From contig NC_085052.1 in the NCBI RefSeq assembly GCF_963662255.1, positions 7,071,307-7,135,306 on the forward strand: 64,000 nt of DNA, read 5' to 3'. A program made the position numbers and the translations under genes. Positions 25,301 to 37,849 of this stretch are shown piece after piece. Source of the DNA: Cinclus cinclus (Eukaryota; Chordata; Aves; Passeriformes; Cinclidae). The stretch's first letter is position 1, and every line of letters starts with the position of its first letter. The notes under the pieces are model-generated. The model saw nothing but the letters and a program-made list of their open reading frames with translations, was not told the origin of the DNA and searched no databases.

Positions 25301-26570
25301 ACCAAAATTATAGTCATTGTTTAAGGTGACTTTAAGCAACGAAAATAAAATGCCAGCTGCCATACAGAGAGACTTAGAAAAGACTGGGTAAACACTATGT
25401 TATTAAAGTCACAGCTTCACCCTCCAGTGCCCACAAGTCTTTGTGTTCCTTCCATCTCTCAATTCTTTTAAAGACTGACATTACTGTACGTGCTCACCCC
25501 ATAGTGGACAGACTCCTTTTATCACAAAGGATCTCTTACTCAAAATATTGCCATTGTGGAAGACTTATTGCCCATGGAAGTCTGTAGAAATGGATCTGAG
25601 CTGTTTGAAGATACACTACGTGATGAGAATCAAAGACTGTGGTGCCTCATGAAAGTCACCATAGCCCACAGTGAAGCCAGTGAAGGCATTTTCACGTTTA
25701 TCAATAAAACTACCAGTTATAATGTAGGGAATTTTAATGAATTCCACCATTTATCAATATTTCAAGTCTATAGAAATACTGTGTGATAAGTACACAATGT
25801 ATATCGTGTGAATTAATAATATATGCATACATATATATATTACGTAATAATGTAACTTAAATATGCCATTATGTAACAATTTTATATATATACAGACATG
25901 AATTATATAGAACACCCCCAGTTAAAAATGAAGTTCTGTATTACCTACTTCTTAATTGGAAGAGACAGATCACATTCACTGTAATGTTTATGGAATGCAT
26001 AGGTTTATTCTCCATAGGAAAAAAAAATGTTCATTATAATGTCTATAATAGTGGGGGAACATAGCATTCTAGAAGGAACATAACATTCTAGAATATTGTT
26101 ACTAGGCAGTGTTTCTGAGTACCCATGGAAAAAATTCTCTCACTTTCTATGAGATATCGTGCTAGAAATAGTAATATTCAATTTAGATGTTTAGCAATAG
26201 TTTCATGATTTTCAGGTTGTTCCTGTATTCTCAACCAAACTGCCTCCAAGCAAACCAGCTCAGGCTTAATTTTCATGGCTGAAAAGGCCAGCCTGTTCTT
26301 TGCACTGCATTCTCCTCTGCTATGGATCAAGTCATGCTGGGAGATATCCAAAAGGCACATAAAACAGAACCAGAACAAAATTTGGTATTTAAAACGTGAT
26401 GCACAGAGCCCCCTCCTAAGTAAGCACTCGAGGACTTTCCAGGAGAAAAATTAAGTCATCTGAAGTTCAAGACTGTTATATGGCTAGAAGAGCACAGCAC
26501 ATCTAAGTTCATTTCAAAGTCAGAAAATAGGCAAATCCTTCATGTGTATCCGAGTTTCCTGACCTGGCAG
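22331..26570. other. Non-coding stretch, no gene recognised
   Basis: AT-rich sequence. One minus-strand candidate exon (about 23231-23264, donor CAT|gtaagc) was considered but its phase does not fit the exon at 21.9 kb. Short A-rich runs occur near 23719. I see nothing else. Confidence 0.55.
26056..26093. repeat. Tandem duplication, 2 x 19 bp
   Basis: Two adjacent copies of ggaacat(a)gcattctagaa differ at one base (g/a). Each contains a tctaga palindrome. A local slippage duplication. Confidence 0.85.
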
Positions 26571-26644
26571 GTGTGCCTAGACAGTATCCAGAGATCGCAG
26601 ACTTACTCGCAAAGAAAAATAATCACAAGCATCTGCCAAGAACA
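26571..26644 (+). CDS. Weak exon candidate, unidentified
   Basis: The acceptor gagtttcctgacctggcag ends at 26570 and the donor AACA|gtaagtg follows at 26645. The 74 nt between are open in two frames. One gives VPRQYPEIADLLAKKNNHKH (start phase 1, end phase 0); the other gives VCLDSIQRSQTYSQRK. I recognise neither. A 24-codon open frame is common by chance, so the support is only the pair of splice sites. Confidence 0.15.
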
Positions 26645-27306
26645 GTAAGTGTCTTCATAGCCTGTCATACTGAAAGTTTTTTTTTTTTAATTGCAATTAG
26701 ATTATTTTTAAAAGGACAAGCAGACAGCACCTCAAATTCACAGTCTTTTTACAGGCTTCCCTTCCTGTTTGGTGCATGAATGCGTATTTTAAGTTGACAC
26801 TGCTCTTACTTTTGGAAAGATATATTAAACAAATGAAACTAACTAGTAAATTACTTTGGGCAAAGTAACCCCATCATTTTTTTTTTCAGTGATAATTTTT
26901 GCAAGATGGGAAGACAGCCAAGAGGTCAGGAGGTATGTTTTCCTTTTCTTTTGCATATAACTTAATTAAATAAGTAAAATATGAGGCAGAGCTTAAACCA
27001 CAACAATAATAAACTAAATAATGATAGTGTGGAATTAAATAGCCACACACTAGTAGAGAGAAGATGTCATGCTCTTTTTTATTACACCTTTGCTATTTAG
27101 TAACAAAGGCTATCTATAAAGACTAAGAAATTCCTATTCCCAGAATAGACTTATAAATTATGTGCTGTCAGTTTGTGGGAAATGCAGACTATACAATAAA
27201 GGCTCTTTGAAGAAAAGTTCAGCCTTTCCCAAAATTTCTTATTGTGAAAAGGAAATGGCCCGACATATTTGTGTGAAATATTTGTATTCCATGGGGCCAG
27301 TAGTGA

Positions 27307-27339
27307 TTTTTTTTCTTTTTTCTTTTTTTTTTCTTTCTT

Positions 27340-27379
<40 letters not shown>

Positions 27380-27382
27380 CTC
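27307..27382. repeat. Long polypyrimidine tract (T/C)n
   Basis: Seventy-six bases with only T and C on plus (A/G on minus), mainly T with interspersed C and a short (CTTT)n section. On minus it reads as a long poly(A)/(GAAA) tail behind the GC-richer segment at 27383-27701. On plus it ends in ctcag, like an exaggerated 3' splice site. The frames of up to 129 codons crossing it are artefacts of lysine/phenylalanine runs. Confidence 0.9.
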
Positions 27383-27701
27383 AGAGCAGTCACACAGCTC
27401 CCCTTCCCTTTTAGAGTGAGGTATCCATAGTTTGGTCTGAAATCCGGGTCTGTACAACGTCTGGTGCCTTTCAACTCTCCAGCCTGCCATGACTAAGACA
27501 GCACAGGTTGTTTGGTCTCTCTGGATACAGACAAGGGGAAGCTCACCATGCACTCTGGGATGCTTCAGTGTCCTGGTGAAGTGGACCCAGTGGGGAGCTG
27601 GAGACTCCACAGTAATAGATCGGGGCAATCTAACATTGATTAACTGAAGCTCTTTTCTCCCACCCTCTTTTCTCAGCTCAAGCCCTCCTGGAGCACAGGA
27701 A
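27383..27701 (-). other. GC-richer unit ending in an A-rich tail, origin unknown
   Basis: On minus this segment is followed by the 76-nt A-rich tract, and on its other side it abuts the 3' end of a CR1. It is visibly richer in G+C than its surroundings. A minus-strand frame starting at 27628 reads through most of it and on into the A tract (MPRSITVESPAPHWVHFTR at its start), with no recognisable domain. The layout resembles the 3' end of a retrocopied transcript with a poly(A) tail. I could not find target-site duplications or a parent gene. Confidence 0.3.
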
Positions 27702-27972
27702 CCATAGAATCATTACATTGTTTAGGTTGGAAAAGACCCTTCAGATCATGGGGTTCCAACCATTAAGTTAACACTGCAAAGTCCACCAATAAAGCATGTG
27801 CCTGAGTGCCACACACACACATCTTTTAAACTCCTCCAGTAAAGGTGACTTCACCATTTCCCTGGGCAGCCTGTCCCAGGGCCTGACAACCATTCTGGTG
27901 AAGAAGTTTTGCCTAACAGCCAATCTAAACCTCCCCTGGTGCAACCTGAGGCCAAATCTTCTTGTTATATTG
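27702..27972 (-). mobile_element. CR1 retrotransposon 3' fragment
   Basis: The plus strand reads ccatagaatcattacattg, then ggttggaaaagaccc, ccctgggcagcctgtcccag, agaagttttgcctaac and caatctaaacctcccc, all hallmark CR1 3'-end blocks. Sense is minus. The minus-strand translation retains the CR1-type C-terminal segment with pieces such as GRFRLAVRQNFFTRMV and WDRLPREMVKSPLLEEFKR, in one frame from about 27985 down to 27768. It is 5'-truncated at about 27972. A (CA)4 run interrupts it near 27811. Confidence 0.92.
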
Positions 27973-28601
27973 CTTTTAACAGAATGATAATAAAAACACC
28001 TAAAAAGGAATAATCTACTTAGAATATGTGCACATCTCATGCAGATTAATTCCTTGCTGGTCTGCCACTGTATATTACACATCATGGATTAAAATGCAAG
28101 TAATTATACAGTTTTCTACAATGGACAGTCATATTTGAAACATTTGGATTACATTTTCAGTTTGATTACATCTCACTTCAATTGAATCATTTATCCATAT
28201 GTTATGAAAAACATCTCTATTCTTGTGATGTTGTGCAGCCGTTTAATTTGTTTTCAAGAAAATCACTATAAACTAATTTTCTACTCTGCAAGAATTTGGT
28301 GAGATGCATTAATCATGCCAGAATCTAATTTGGTCTTGTAAACCTATTTCTATAGAAGAGAAAAAAATCTACTCGGTGTACTAAAGAAGCTCTATTTTCA
28401 CTTACTTTTAGCAATACCTGGTTTAATACAAACAAAATCATAACTTTTTTTTAGAAGTCAGTATCACAGTTATGGCCCAGCTGGGTTAGCTTACGAAGCC
28501 CTCTATAGTAATTAGACATGTCCAGATTGCAAGTCTACTCCAGCCTGACACACTCAAGGTTGCCTGTACAGCATTATTTTACTCTTTGTCTCTATCTTCA
28601 G

Positions 28602-29045
28602 CAAACTCTTTTTTACTTGGACTATGGATGCAAATCAGAGCACAATGAAGATATGAAAGCTGTAAAAAAAGCTGTGAGCTTGAGTTACAACATTTTAAAG
28701 GCTTTTTACCCAAACCCATTCATGCAATTGGATGCTTTAACCACTGTGATGAAAGTTAAAGCCTTACTGTATATCATGAGAGAGATGAACACCTGTGGGA
28801 CAGAGATTTATCATCCATATAAACAGAGTGTGATTGGCCATTATTACAGGGCTGAATTATATTTCATGCAATTCAGTGATCAGAATATCTGTGTGTGTGA
28901 ACATCCGTGTGTGAGTATCTGGGAAACAGAGCAGGCTGGAACACAAGTGAGCAATCAGGAGAACACTCGGAAGGAGAAAGGGCAGCAGGAGCCACTGGGG
29001 TTTGCTTCCCCCCAGAGGGGCCTTTTATGGCAGGGGGTGATTTAA
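28602..29045 (+). CDS. Longest open frame of the window, unidentified; weak
   Basis: A plus-strand frame of 175 codons runs from 28518 to 29045. A strong acceptor (ttactctttgtctctatcttcag) ends at 28601 in frame. Downstream codons read QTLFYLDYGCKSEHNEDMK and onward. A donor-like CCGTGT|gtgagt follows at 28910. No domain is recognised. The 3' third is compositionally different (QENTRKEKGQQEPLG). About one open frame of this length is not surprising in 64 kb of two-strand DNA. Its end phase does not fit the exon candidate at 29069. Confidence 0.15.
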   Translation, partial: QTLFYLDYGCKSEHNEDMKAVKKAVSLSYNILKAFYPNPFMQLDALTTVMKVKALLYIMREMNTCGTEIYHPYKQSVIGHYYRAELYFMQFSDQNICVCEHPCVSIWETEQAGTQVSNQENTRKEKGQQEPLGFASPQRGLLWQGVI

Positions 29046-29068
29046 AGCAGATCTCTGTCTGTCTGTAG

Positions 29069-29141
29069 AGGAAATCTGGGATGGTAAACCTCGCCAGGTG
29101 AAATTCAGTTTTTATGAATACCTCCCTAATGTTCCATCTGG
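29069..29141 (+). CDS. Weak exon candidate, unidentified
   Basis: The acceptor gatctctgtctgtctgtag ends at 29068 and a near-consensus donor CTGG|gtgagtac follows at 29142. One of three frames is open (EIWDGKPRQVKFSFYEYLPN), starting in phase 1 and ending in phase 2. I recognise no family. The splice sites are good, but the reading frame is too short to be evidence on its own. Confidence 0.18.
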
Positions 29142-30696
29142 GTGAGTACATATACTGTCAGATTTGCAGCTTTACTACTCTCCTCCTCAAGACAAAACAC
29201 ACCACCTTAAATACAATAGGTTTAAGGGCCCAAAAGGGGCCAATTCTGCCCACGCTGGAGATAAAACAATACTACTTACATTACCATTTACTTTAAAGGA
29301 AGCAGATTAGAACAATAATCCTCTAAGATACTTTTTCTCTCTCTTGCACCCTTTATGTTGCAGGTGCCAGTTTTCTTTTTACCTTGTCAAAAATTGTACT
29401 TAAACCAGAAAGTATTGAATGCAAAGAAATTATTGTAGTTCACCAGATATTTGATAGGATTACAGCTTAATCAGCAGCAGGCATGATATCTGCAGTGCTT
29501 TTCCATATAGAATTCTCATTTTAAAGTTCTGCTTTCCAGGGTTTATAAAGTACTGGACTTGTTTACCATTTCCAGCATACTGGTGCAATATATCATCATT
29601 CTAACCACTCTTTTGATACTGATTTGGCTTTGGCCAAATAGCAGTGCCAGTTTATCAGTATTCTGCTGATATCCAAGTAGACATTTAGAATATCCTCAGC
29701 TACATAGCCAGGAATCACTCTGACAAAACAAATGATCTTGGGAGGGTAACACAGAATTAAGTCAACGGTACACTGTGCTGAGAATTTTGAACCATATTTT
29801 GAATATCACTAAAGGGACAACCTCAGGGTCCTCAAGATCTCTAACAAGGGTATTTGTAGTTTCAGTAATATTAATACTTGACAACAGTGAAAAAGAAAAG
29901 AAAAAGAACAAAGATAAAGTCACAAATGCCCTCCTGTCAGTATTAGGGTGGCTCTATCAGATTACATAGAAAATTACATTTTTAGTAATTTCAGTAGAAA
30001 AGTTTAGCAAAAGGAAGAAAAAGCTCACATCATAAAAAAACATTTTAACCCCCAAAGATTTTGTACAAATAGCTCCACCACAGCTATGGTCTGCACTGAA
30101 AGAGAGTAATTCTGTATGGGACTCTATATGGACAAGCAAGCTACACAGCTACTCATTAATTCTTTACTGACACTTCTATTTTACATTGAAAACATCATGT
30201 TCTGACTGTAACAGGCAAAATTACACACCTAGACCTTTCAAATTGTATGGAAATAGGTTTCCATTTTAGACATTTCATTATATACACTTACTTGGTCCTG
30301 AGCAGTCAGTATAGATAAATATCAGTAAAATGATAGTAGAAGAGCACTGTTTCTGCTTGTGTGACACATTCAGATACAGCAAATGCCTGAAACTGAGAGA
30401 TAGTAACACAATGGCTGGATATCATTGTAAATATATTACATTATATGTTCTAGGCACGTGTCCTAGTTTGGAGAGTAAGAAGTGGAAAACTGATAGTCCA
30501 CAGTCATGGCTTGCCACCTACCTCTAAGTGTACTCCCAATCCAACAAATAGCACTCATTGCCTCATTCACACATTAAATTAATAAAATTTTTGAAAAAAA
30601 TGAACCCACATTCACCAAAACCCCAACAATTCTTGTAAAAGAAGATTACCAGACAGTAACTTCTGCCATTTAAAACATTTCTCTAAATGTCTGTGG

Positions 30697-30714
30697 AAAA
30701 AAAAAAAAAAAAAA
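30697..30714. repeat. Poly(A) run
   Basis: Eighteen consecutive A residues on plus, followed by gaagaga. No retrocopy body could be recognised upstream. Confidence 0.9.
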
Positions 30715-33700
30715 GAAGAGAAAGATTATCCTGGCACATCAAATTCAGATTCCACCTTTCTCCTTTCAGGATCAACATCCTTCAGAGATACAGAAGCTAT
30801 GACATATTCCTTTCTGGATCTGATTTGGCATAAATCTCAGCCTGATTTTCACACCTCCTTTCAATACAACAAAATAAGATCTTTATCTCATGGGCTGTTG
30901 AACAGGATCCATATTACTAAATGGATGTAGAAAAAAAGGTCAGAAAAACAAGTGAAAGATGCAGTCAAGAAAATCTCACAATGTCCATTTCCCAACAGTG
31001 TCAGCTCCCTGAAGATGCACTCAATGAAAACACACTTTCTGACACTAAAGGGTTACTGCAGCAGCCCATTATCATCAATACTCATGTGAGTATGAAATGG
31101 CTGAAATGAAACCATGGACAAGAAGATGTGGAAAGAGATACATGGAGCTTGGAGTTTTCCAATGTCAGGATGGTTCTCTTAGACAACAAGCAAAAAACAG
31201 AGCAATTCTGTGCATTGTTCCCAATATTTTCATCAAAAATGGCTGTGCTGTAAAAGCATCACACTGTCTTTGTATTTCAAGGATGTGATTAGGAGCTAGT
31301 TCTCATTTAAACATTTTCAAAATAGCTTTTATTATGTGATGACGGAGAAACAAACCTGCAGTAGGACATTAGAACTCCTTCACTGCAATTGTGCTAAATC
31401 TCCCATCTGCTTTTCAAAAGCAGAAATTGCATTGAGGCTTCTATTTGCTATTTAACTGCTGACCTTTTCCCCCCCCTCTATTTTTTCCCATATGCTATTT
31501 GATCACATGTGAAAAACTTAGCTTTGGTTCTCTTATTTCCTGATTTTCTATATTTCAATTAGACTTTAATGGCTGGATATACAGTGATAATGATCTAAGA
31601 GTGTTTTGAATGAAATCTGTTTTGCACTTCCCAGCTTCTGAGAACTTCCACAATTTGAGAAACTTTCTTCTGTAGCCCCTGAAGTGCCTTCTATAACATA
31701 ATAATATAAAATCCCTTGAATCTGCTCTGCCTTTGCTGTGCAATACACCATTCTGTTTCCTACAGTCTGCTGCAGTATGATTTGCAACTATAAATAATTA
31801 TCCTAAGTTATAAAGATGCAATATAAATCTAAAAAACTAAAATACACTTGAGACTCTGAAGAAGCCATAAGAAAACATAGATTTTCATAAAGAATGGGAG
31901 AAAAAAAGGTAACTATGGAAATCATAGTTCATGCTTAGGATTAGTTCATTAAAAGCTTGCTGCAATTTTGGGTGCAAAGAATGAACACAGCAGTAATCAC
32001 TGGCAAACCACCTTTTTCATAAAAGGTGGGGACACCACATTTTATGACATCTCTATTAAAAGGTGAGAGGCAAACAAAGGCTGTGGTGGGAACAGGACTT
32101 GACAATGTGTGAAGTTCAGAAATATAAGGTATTATTCCCCAAAAGGGGAAGACCCAGACTCAAGACAGATTCGTATAAGCCTCTGTAATGTTTCTGTCCA
32201 GATGTGTGACCCTGTGAGTTGATTTTTGTTTGTCCTGTCTGGTCTGGACAATACAACAAGAGGAATATATAGGATTTCTGGCTTTTTTTCTACACTACTT
32301 CCAAGGCCTTCCTTCCAAATAGCCCTTAATTTTCCATTTTTACCCTTTTTTTTTTTTCATTTTTTCTGTTGAGCTTCAGTCACCACACCATTTAACTGCC
32401 TTTACAAAGTATTTAGTATATAGACTTCCAATAATCAGGGATTTTCGTTGTGAATCTGATATTAGCTACTAAGACTACCCTAATTCCTTTCTACTTTCTT
32501 TCATCTCTTTGCTCTGTACTATTGTGAGGAGGTGGTATGGTAGTTTAAAAAGCTGCAAACATCCTAAGGATTATTTATATTATTTGTCCTTCTAATGACT
32601 TCTCATATTTTAGTGGGCAATTCTTTTCTAATAAAGATACACCCACCCATTATTTGCAAGGAGAGATAGAAATAGATGTTCACATTTGAACTATGACTTA
32701 ATTATTTCTTTAAGAGCAATGAAGTAGATTGAGAACAATCTAAATGTAGCCAGACTTATTTATTTGAGTGCCACTTGTGTTTTAAGAATATTTACATTCA
32801 AGATTTTAAAAACTGTGTGCTAACTGGTGCACATTTCTCATGCAACTTTTCATCTTTGATGTTTAACTTTGCTTTCTCTACTCACATTGCAAAAGGGACA
32901 AAAATGTGTTTTCCTCACTGGGGTGGCCTCAAGGATACAGCTATCCTTAGTTCCAGTGTAATCTGTGCCTGGAGCTGCTAAATATCCACAGGGGCTGAGG
33001 CAGTGGGGTTTAAATCCTCTCCAGATCCACTGGGATGGGTTTCAAGGGGAGGCAAGAAGGGCCAGGAGCCTCTTGTGGGAACAAACAGCCACCAGAGTAA
33101 GGTATGTAACTTCTGAGACTGGTAAGAGATCTAAAGCTTGGTAGGAGAAATCTGAGACCCAAAATTCATGGTCTGACTTAAACAAGCTGAATTTTCACAC
33201 TTTTTTCTCTCCCCCCAAACATTAGCTCTTTCAAGTCCTATTTTAGAGCTTTCATTCACAAAATCAATGTTTAGTGACCTTTTCATAGTGGTTTAAAAAT
33301 GAACACAAGAGATGTGTCCAGGGAAGAGAAACTGTACTAAAATATTGACCTTGTTATCTCCACTGTGCCACACACAAATTAACTAATACATGCTAATATA
33401 ATAATTAGATAGTTTGCCTAGGTTTAGTGCAATGACTGCAGATTTCCTAAAGCCACCACTGAATGAGAGATGGGGTGGCATCACACCATAGCCAACTCTT
33501 TAAAACATAACGTGCTTAACCTTTGTGTATTTCTGTCTGAAAATAAGTCTATTTCAAGTACTGACACAATTTGCTAAAACCACATTTTGAAATCAAGGTA
33601 TGTTTTGAGTTATTGAAATACTGCAATACTAGAAGAAAACAGAATGGGTTGTTGGCTGGCTGGGATGAGGCTGGAGCTATGGACATTTCACCTGGAATGA

Positions 33701-34464
33701 CTCCTGTGTTCTACACAAACCTCACAGGCAATGACCCCTCACAGCTGCTTCTCAAGAGCAAACAGCACAGAAAATACTTGAAGGAGTTAGAGGGAAGGGC
33801 CATCCCCTGCACAGGGCTGTCCATAGGCTCCCTCCTCCTTTGTGGAAAACTGTGAGTCAAACAGACTTTGCCTGTGGCTTCCCAGAGGATCACACTCCAT
33901 AAACACTTGACTGCGTGTCCAGGCTAGGTTAGGCACATGTTTGTACACCTCTCAGTGTAATCAAGTCCCAGACACAGGGAGTACTCTGAAACCTTGAAAA
34001 CAGAAATGATAAAAAACCCAGTCATAAACAGAAATCAAACTGGTAGCATCACAGGTACCCATGGAGCTTTGGAATAACCACAAGAAAGCTGGCACAGTAT
34101 CACTGGCATGATGTATTCTGAACCAGATTGGAAAAGCAACCTGGAAAAAAACCAGCCTGATTATAATGAATGAGCCTTTATCCCACATATGAAAGTGCTT
34201 CTGTTGCCGACAAAAGGAGGAACAATATTTATCATTCTAGGATCTAAGGGGACACAACAACAATATTAAATCATGAAAGGTTTTGTTTGTGAATTGGCAT
34301 TGTTTTCTGTCTCTTGTGTTACCAGAATGATAAATGCTTTCCTTTGTGTAGGAAAGAAAAGATACTGCATGTTTATTATACATATATTTATGCCATAATT
34401 TTTGAGAAGGTTGGTTAGATTCTCATTAATACAAATATTTATATTAAAGGTGCTCATAAACATT

Positions 34465-34490
34465 GGGGGGGGGTGGGGGGGGGAAGGTGG
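34465..34490 (+). other. G-rich tract with G-quadruplex potential
   Basis: Nine Gs, one T, nine Gs, then aaggtgg. The two long runs can each supply two G3 tracts, so an intramolecular quadruplex is possible on the plus strand. It stands alone in an AT-rich background. Confidence 0.7.
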
Positions 34491-37400
34491 TTTCCTCTTC
34501 TACAGTTTTATTTGAGATTCTCCTTAATGATATTTTAGTTTCTGGGAGAGATGAAACAAGATTCAGTTATCACAGTTCTTAGGATAACTGGTGGGAATAT
34601 TCCAGAAGCACAATGTGATCAAAGTGGATGGAAAAGCAATACACAAATGACTAAAGGCAAAACTGTGCCAGTCCCAGAATTACAGAAAGAGCTGATATGT
34701 ATGAGACATACTAAACACTTGCATTTGAATTTTTAATATAGAAAATAAATGTCACAGCATTTTCATGAAGAATCTATTAGTCTTGAATGCAGCTCATCTG
34801 CTACTCATTGCTATGGTTTATAACTTGTACTTTTTATCCATCTTTAACTCCTGCTGAACACTCAAGCAACTGCAATGTCTGACAGGAGGTTATGGATTTT
34901 TTCATATTATCATATTTTTCCTACATTTTATGTTTTCAAAGGCTAGCACAGAGCATACCAGTGAGCACATGAGAGTTAATACACTTTGCTGCCAATATTT
35001 TCAAATGCAAGCAATATCTCCTGGTTTGCACAGTTCAGGATGAATATGGTGCATCACTCTGCCATCTAAAGTGACTCAGCTCTGAGACCTTCAGGGCTTG
35101 GCTCTGCCTTCAGTGCCCTGAGAATACAGGGCTGAATATTTTAGAAGGTTAAATACCAAACATGCAAATAAATAATAATAAATAAATAAATTTATATGTA
35201 TAAACAAATACTGAAATACCGGTCTGGTCTCCAAAGATATATATGAGCATGACTCTAAGAAAGGATTACTTTTAAATGGTGTAATTCTGTGCATGCTCTG
35301 GGTGCTGGGCAAAAGTTCCTAGAGCACAGCCTATTTTCCTGCACAGATTTAAATTGTTAGGTTAGATGCACCACAGAATAATATTTAAAATTGCAGAGAA
35401 ATGTGCTCTATGTCTATTAGATATTACAGTGTGCATGGATAGAATGGCTCTTCAGAAGAGCATGACAGTTTTCATTTTCTTTTTGGGTGTAAGTGCTGCT
35501 CCTGTTACTCAGGGACAGAGTTTCACTGCCTTGTGTGTAACGCAGTGTGAGCACTGCACCACAGAGCTCGCACCACAAACACCTTTGCATTGCACTTGAA
35601 TAGAATAGAAACATACTCTCAGCCCTCCTTAACCCACAGACTTTCAAATTCAGGCTGAACGTGCAAATTTAGCTGGACCTGTGTGCAATAATGGACTAGG
35701 CAATGAAAGTTTTTTGCAAATCACTAGCAGCTCTCAGTTACACAGTGTAGTTCAGAGGCTTCAGGTGATATTTCTGACACCCTGTTCCACAGCTATCACC
35801 AAGCAGCCCTTTGTGGATGGATGGCTACATTAGTGGTGTGTAAGAAAGAACACCATCTACTTTACTCCTAACTACATTGGCCTCACAGCTCTAACACAAG
35901 TTAAAACACAAGTAAAAAAGATACTGCTTGATATTATAAATGCTTCATAGATCTATGGAGCTATAAGACTGCATTAATCAACTGGTTTGGATTTTTGGTG
36001 GGTTTTTTTTTTTTTGACACAGAGAACTGGGCTAAATTATTTTGAATAATTTAAATGAGTAAGCTGAAAAATTCGATTATTTGAATTAACGGAAAATTTC
36101 CAGGGATCTTATAGCACATGTGCAAAGTTTTGTGTAGAAAATGACATGTAGAGACACTACAATGAAAAGTCAGGAAGCTTCCAGATTTTGATAGATTTCA
36201 GGTTGGATGTGTCAAAAGATAAGCCCTGATGCTGGCAGGCAGTCTCCCTTGAAAATTTAGATTCCATATACAGAGATCTTCAGGTAAACCAATTTTTACT
36301 TTCACCTCTGCCTCCAAGTGCTGGTCTCAAAGGACTTCATTTCAGCCAAGACTTGTCAAACCCCCAAATGCTTTTCATTACTGAATTCCTTCTGTATGTT
36401 CTGTCAGCTGTGTTAATATTAATAAATTCACAAGCAATTGATTTTTGAAAAGGGAGAGAACCGCTTGAACTCATCTCCTGATTTTGTTATTTCAGCATGT
36501 AAATTTTTTCTTTACATATTTAAAATTGTAGTTTGAAGTCTTTCTTTTCTATGCCCATTATGGGGCTTAAAGGAGCAACAGGTTCAGAGAACTTGCAATA
36601 AGAAAACCTTTTCAGTACAATGACTCTGAGACATCAGGGGTGTACTCCAGTCAGTACATATCCTCTCAAATCATTAATATTAATGATAATTCACTTGCAA
36701 ACATTCAGCATATACTAGGTGCCCTGGTGATCTTAATTGGTGCTATGAAATAATATAATGATTTCTTACATTCTGATGTACGTGGGGAGAAATTCAGGAC
36801 ATTTCTAAAATTCCTTGCAGGGGTGATTTTGTAAAGGTTTTTGGCATTATCAAGTGAGGATAATACACAAAGCCATAGTGATGGATTAAGAAAGCAACAA
36901 TGGGTATTTCACCTAGAAAGATGAAAAGAGTATTTTCAAATTGTGTGTGTGTGGAAAGGGAGCTTAGTTTGGATGAAACAGTTGCAAGAACACCTTAATG
37001 GGGGACAAGAAAGCAATTAACAATGAAAAGTCACTGATGCAAAAGATAGTCCTAGAGATTAAAATCTTATTGAAACAAATGCTTCTCCATTTGATCATAA
37101 TGAATTGAGCTGAAAGATCTGCAAAACCAGTTCACTGAACACGAGAAGAAAATAATAATTTGTTACCCAATTATAATACAAAGGTTTTTGCCCAACATAG
37201 TGCTCTACAGCATTAGTTAAATAGAAATAAACCGAACAACACCATAGTAGAATTAGACATTTTATTGGAAACTGCAATGTGATAATTAAGAAAAAAATAT
37301 ATACAGACATATCAATTTTTATAGGACTCTAAAAACATGAGAATATACTTTATCCCAATGGAAAAAAAAAAATATCCAAGGGAACAAGAGATGAAATGGG

Positions 37401-37849
37401 CATAGATGAAGCAAATAATACAGGGAAGAAAGGGGCAGTGGTGGAGCTAAGCTGTGCATGGGGCAAGAGGAGAATAGTCTGAGATGAGATAAATTGCAGA
37501 GATGGAAGTGGGAAAGGTAGGGAGAGAACATTGAGAGGTGGAGAGAAGTTCATTACAATGTGGGAACAGATTGCTTAAATTAGAGAAATCCATCAGATCA
37601 AGCTAGATTGGGTTTTTGTGATGGGGATGAAGATCTGAGATTGATCCCACCTGACTTTAGGCACTTAGCTGAGACATCCAAATCTGGAAGGCTTCCTGTC
37701 AAGATTTGAAAAATCAGCAGAGAGGCCTGTCCAAAGAGAAATAAAGGCTCCAAGTGCTAAGAAAGGGCAGGAGCTGATCACATCACTAACACATTTAAAA
37801 TAATATGCACAGATTACATGAAATATTTGGATTTGATGTGCTTACTATA

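Larger units (their letters stand above)
29150..37849. other. Non-coding stretch, no gene recognised
   Basis: AT-rich sequence with only short frames (up to about 94 codons). It contains a poly(A) run (30697-30714), a G-rich tract (34465-34490), an (ATAA)n run (about 35166-35191) and a T run near 36001. A GC-richer patch at about 33650-33860 has a 94-codon frame without recognisable motifs. Confidence 0.55.

Noticed and set aside
27151..27628. Minus-strand frames of 107 and 129 codons rich in lysine, and a phenylalanine-rich plus-strand frame
   Set aside because: They are translations of the 76-nt T/C tract; the lysine/phenylalanine runs are low complexity and not protein evidence.
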